Part shown: piece after piece, positions 4,927-6,466 of the stretch
Layout: the number at the start of each line of letters is the position of its first letter
Numbering within the stretch: the stretch's first letter is position 1
NCBI GenBank assembly: GCA_902492545.1
Contig: CABULX010000117.1
Coordinates: forward strand, 1-6,466
Direction: 5' to 3'
From: an uncultured Collinsella sp.
Lineage (GTDB): Bacteria > Actinomycetota > Coriobacteriia > Coriobacteriales > Coriobacteriaceae
Length of the DNA stretch: 6,466 nt
Translations under genes and position numbers: made by a program
Notes under the pieces: generated by a model
The model's input: the letters and a program-made list of their open reading frames with translations, nothing else
The model's database searches: none
Told to the model about the DNA's origin: nothing

Positions 4927-6237
4927 TTACTCGTCCAGCGCGGCGAAGGCCTGCTTCAGATCCCAGATGATATCCTCGGCGTTCTCGGTACCGATGGAAA
5001 GACGGATCGTGGAGGGCGTGATGTTCTGCTCGGCGAGCTCCTCGGCAGAGAGCTGGGAGTGTGTGGTGGTAGCCGGGTGCACGACGAGCGACTTGACGTC
5101 AGCCACGTTGGCGAGCAGCGAGAACACCTGCAGATGATCGATGAACTTCCAAGCTGCCTCCTGGCCACCCTTAATCTCAAAGGTAAAGATCGAGGCACCG
5201 CCACGGGGGAAGTACTTCTGATAGAGCTCGTGATTGGGGTGCTCAGGCAGGCTCGGGTGGTTCACCTTGGCGACATGGCTGTCACCAGCCAGGAACTCAA
5301 CGACCTTCTTGGTGTTCTCGACATGACGGTCGACGCGCAGCGACAGGGTCTCGGTGCCCTGGAGCAGAATCCAGGCGTTAAACGGGCTAATGCAAGCGCC
5401 CTCGTCACGCAGCAGGATGGCGCGGACATAGGTCGCGAAGGCGGCAGGGCCGGCAGCCTTGGCAAACGAGACGCCATGGTAGGAGGGGTTGGGCTCGGCA
5501 ATCTGGGCGTACTTTCCGCTCGCCTTCCAATCGAAGTTGCCGCCATCGACAATCACGCCGCCCAGCGAGGTGCCGTGGCCGCCAATGAACTTGGTTGCGG
5601 AGTGGACGACGATGTTGGCACCATGCTCCAGCGGACGGAACAGATACGGGGTGCCGAAGGTGTTATCGACGACAACCGGCAGACCGTGCTTCTTGGCGAT
5701 CTCGGAGATGGCGTCGATGTTGGGGATGTCGGAGTTGGGGTTGCCGAGCGTCTCGAGATAGATGACCGTGGTGCTGTCCTTGATGGCACCCTCGACCTCT
5801 TCAAGGTTATGGGCATCGACAAACGTGGTCTCGACGCCAAACTGGGAGAGCGTGTGCTCCAGCAGGTTGTAGGAACCGCCGTAGATGGTCTTCTGGGCCA
5901 CCACATGGTCGCCGGCCTGAGCGAGCGCCTGCAGGGTATAGGTGATGGCGGCGGCACCAGAGGCGACGGCGAGACCAGCAACGCCACCCTCGAGCGCGGC
6001 GATACGGTCCTCAAAGACGCCCTGGGTGGAGTTGGTCAGACGGCCGTAGATGTTACCGGCGTCGGCAAGGCCAAAGCGGTCAGCAGCGTGCTGGGAGTTG
6101 CGGAACACATAGCTCGTGGTCTGGTAGATAGGCACGGCACGGGAGTCGGATGCAGGATCGGCGCTCTCCTGGCCAACGTGCAGCTGCAGGGTATCGAAAC
6201 CAAAGGTGCGCTCGGGGTTGTTGATAAACTGGCTCAT
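4927..6237 (-). CDS. metY: O-acetylhomoserine sulfhydrylase (aminocarboxypropyltransferase), PLP-dependent
   Basis: The enzyme makes homocysteine from O-acetyl-L-homoserine and sulfide, the direct sulfhydrylation route to methionine; it is cytosolic. The 436-aa length fits the family, which is typically about 420-440 aa and longer than MetB or MetC. Cys/Met-metabolism PLP enzyme features are VPIYQTTSYVF (35-45), NIYGRLTNST (62-71), the phosphate-binding VASGAAA (91-97), Y119 stacking over the cofactor, D191 in VVVDNTFGTP, and the Schiff-base lysine K216 in VVHSATKFIGGHG. The C-terminal domain has GGASIFTFEIKGG, then VADVKSLVVHPATTTHSQL (382-400), which binds substrate carboxylate, and ends with IRLSIGTENAEDIIWDL. 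The QLHVGQ start and HPATTTHSQLS signature favour MetY over cystathionine gamma-synthase; a dual cysteine-synthase activity cannot be excluded. ATG 6235-6237 follows AAGGAG (6244-6249) at 6 nt. The gene has its own promoter, structured leader and terminator, so it is probably monocistronic. Confidence 0.95.
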   Translation of the reverse strand: MSQFINNPERTFGFDTLQLHVGQESADPASDSRAVPIYQTTSYVFRNSQHAADRFGLADAGNIYGRLTNSTQGVFEDRIAALEGGVAGLAVASGAAAITYTLQALAQAGDHVVAQKTIYGGSYNLLEHTLSQFGVETTFVDAHNLEEVEGAIKDSTTVIYLETLGNPNSDIPNIDAISEIAKKHGLPVVVDNTFGTPYLFRPLEHGANIVVHSATKFIGGHGTSLGGVIVDGGNFDWKASGKYAQIAEPNPSYHGVSFAKAAGPAAFATYVRAILLRDEGACISPFNAWILLQGTETLSLRVDRHVENTKKVVEFLAGDSHVAKVNHPSLPEHPNHELYQKYFPRGGASIFTFEIKGGQEAAWKFIDHLQVFSLLANVADVKSLVVHPATTTHSQLSAEELAEQNITPSTIRLSIGTENAEDIIWDLKQAFAALDE

Positions 6238-6413
6238 GATGATCTCCTTGATCGAACAAGAGTAATAAGAGTAAGAGAAGTAAGTCGCTGTCTCCTGATC
6301 ACGCCGACGGGCGCAAGCAGGAGCCCGGCATTCGTCTTGGTAAGCAATTCATATGCGGGCCTCCTTTCGCATCCCGGTTCCGTGATCGGCTTAATTACCT
6401 ACCGCCTTTGTGT
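6238..6413 (-). promoter_or_regulatory. Long structured metY leader, possible attenuator or riboswitch
   Basis: The leader from the predicted start near 6413 to the metY ATG is about 175 nt. It holds an upstream ORF (6299-6352), hairpin 1 (GCCCGCAT 6353-6360 with ATGCCGGGC 6323-6331, one bulge), hairpin 2 (CTCCTG 6318-6323 with CAGGAG 6292-6297, plus inner CGCC/GGCG), and a G-poor pyrimidine tract (6254-6285). Hairpin 1 can extend by pairing TCCT (6319-6322) with AGGA (6362-6365) of the upstream ORF's Shine-Dalgarno, which competes with hairpin 2. The same CTCCT could also pair with the metY Shine-Dalgarno. The SAM-I box motifs that often precede methionine genes were not recognised. Confidence 0.55.
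6299..6352 (-). CDS. Putative 17-residue leader peptide upstream of metY
   Basis: ATG at 6350-6352 opens a short frame, MNCLPRRMPGSCLRPSA, ending with TGA at 6299-6301. A perfect Shine-Dalgarno, AAAGGAGG (6360-6367), lies 7 nt upstream, better than the one of metY itself. Two Cys (3, 12) and two Met (1, 8) codons are notable next to a sulfur-amino-acid gene, but they are not consecutive as in classic attenuator peptides. The frame spans hairpin 1 and most of hairpin 2, so ribosome position would decide which folds. Translation is unproven. Confidence 0.45.
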   Translation of the reverse strand: MNCLPRRMPGSCLRPSA

Positions 6414-6420
6414 GTTTTGA

Positions 6421-6449
6421 ATAGTACGAGCATTGTTTCGCTCGGTCAA
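6421..6449 (-). promoter_or_regulatory. metY: metY promoter with palindrome in spacer
   Basis: On the minus strand TTGACC (6444-6449) and TACTAT (6421-6426) are separated by exactly 17 nt. This is the best sigma-70-type promoter in the window. The spacer together with the last -35 base forms CGAGC-N8-GCTCG (6427-6444), a likely binding site for a repressor that would block RNA polymerase. The regulator is not in the window. Confidence 0.8.
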
Positions 6450-6466
6450 TCACTTAAAAGCGCTAA

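Noticed and set aside
6238..6413. SAM-I riboswitch upstream of metY
   Set aside because: The conserved SAM-I core sequences were looked for in the leader and not found. Other SAM classes cannot be excluded by eye.
4780..6420. 546-codon plus-strand ORF
   Set aside because: It is antisense to the whole of metY and crosses the metY terminator and leader. Its residues are the expected shadow of GC-rich codons, and it has no domain motifs.

Overview
The window looks like high-GC chromosomal DNA from a gut actinobacterium of the Coriobacteriia, most likely Collinsella or a close relative. This is inferred from GC-rich codon use, GTG starts, compact GC-rich terminators, and a secreted coiled-coil protein with a C-terminal domain of a kind I associate with that group. 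No database was searched, so the assignment is tentative. I see no insertion sequence, phage gene, CRISPR array, tRNA or rRNA.

Layout, left to right. (1) Positions 1-815, minus strand: a Gfo/Idh/MocA-family NAD(P)-dependent oxidoreductase, cut off by the window edge. Its GTG start and lack of an in-window stop make it easy to miss. (2) 816-905: a 90-bp gap almost filled by a 23-bp-arm inverted repeat (831-893) just before the ribosome-binding site of gene 1. (3) 906-2096, minus: an aldo/keto reductase with a C-terminal double 4Fe-4S domain. (4) 2097-2420: a gene-poor divergent region holding a terminator-like hairpin on each strand and a weak promoter candidate. (5) 2421-3335, plus: a ketopantoate reductase family protein (PanE-like) with all the catalytic residues I could place. 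(6) 3369-3403: a terminator between convergent genes. (7) 3445-3651, minus: a 68-residue two-helix membrane protein of unknown function. (8) 3841-4614, minus: an exported coiled-coil protein with a 3D/double-psi-barrel-like C-terminus. It is preceded at 4615-4926 by a region holding the strong metY terminator. (9) 4927-6237, minus: an O-acetylhomoserine sulfhydrylase (metY) for homocysteine synthesis. (10) 6238-6449: the metY promoter and a leader of about 175 nt.

The genes look like independent housekeeping or accessory units rather than one pathway. Two redox enzymes on the minus strand (aldo/keto reductase, then Gfo/Idh/MocA) could be co-transcribed. panE, the membrane protein, the secreted protein and metY each have their own terminator or opposing orientation.

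The most interesting material is regulatory. The metY leader has a near-consensus promoter with a palindrome in its spacer, a 17-codon upstream ORF with a perfect Shine-Dalgarno and two Cys codons, and alternative hairpins built around one CTCCTG element. The large palindrome at 831-893 has a third, internal copy of its half-site, and its only arm mismatch becomes a G-U pair in the minus-strand RNA. I do not recognise a complete new multi-gene system here.
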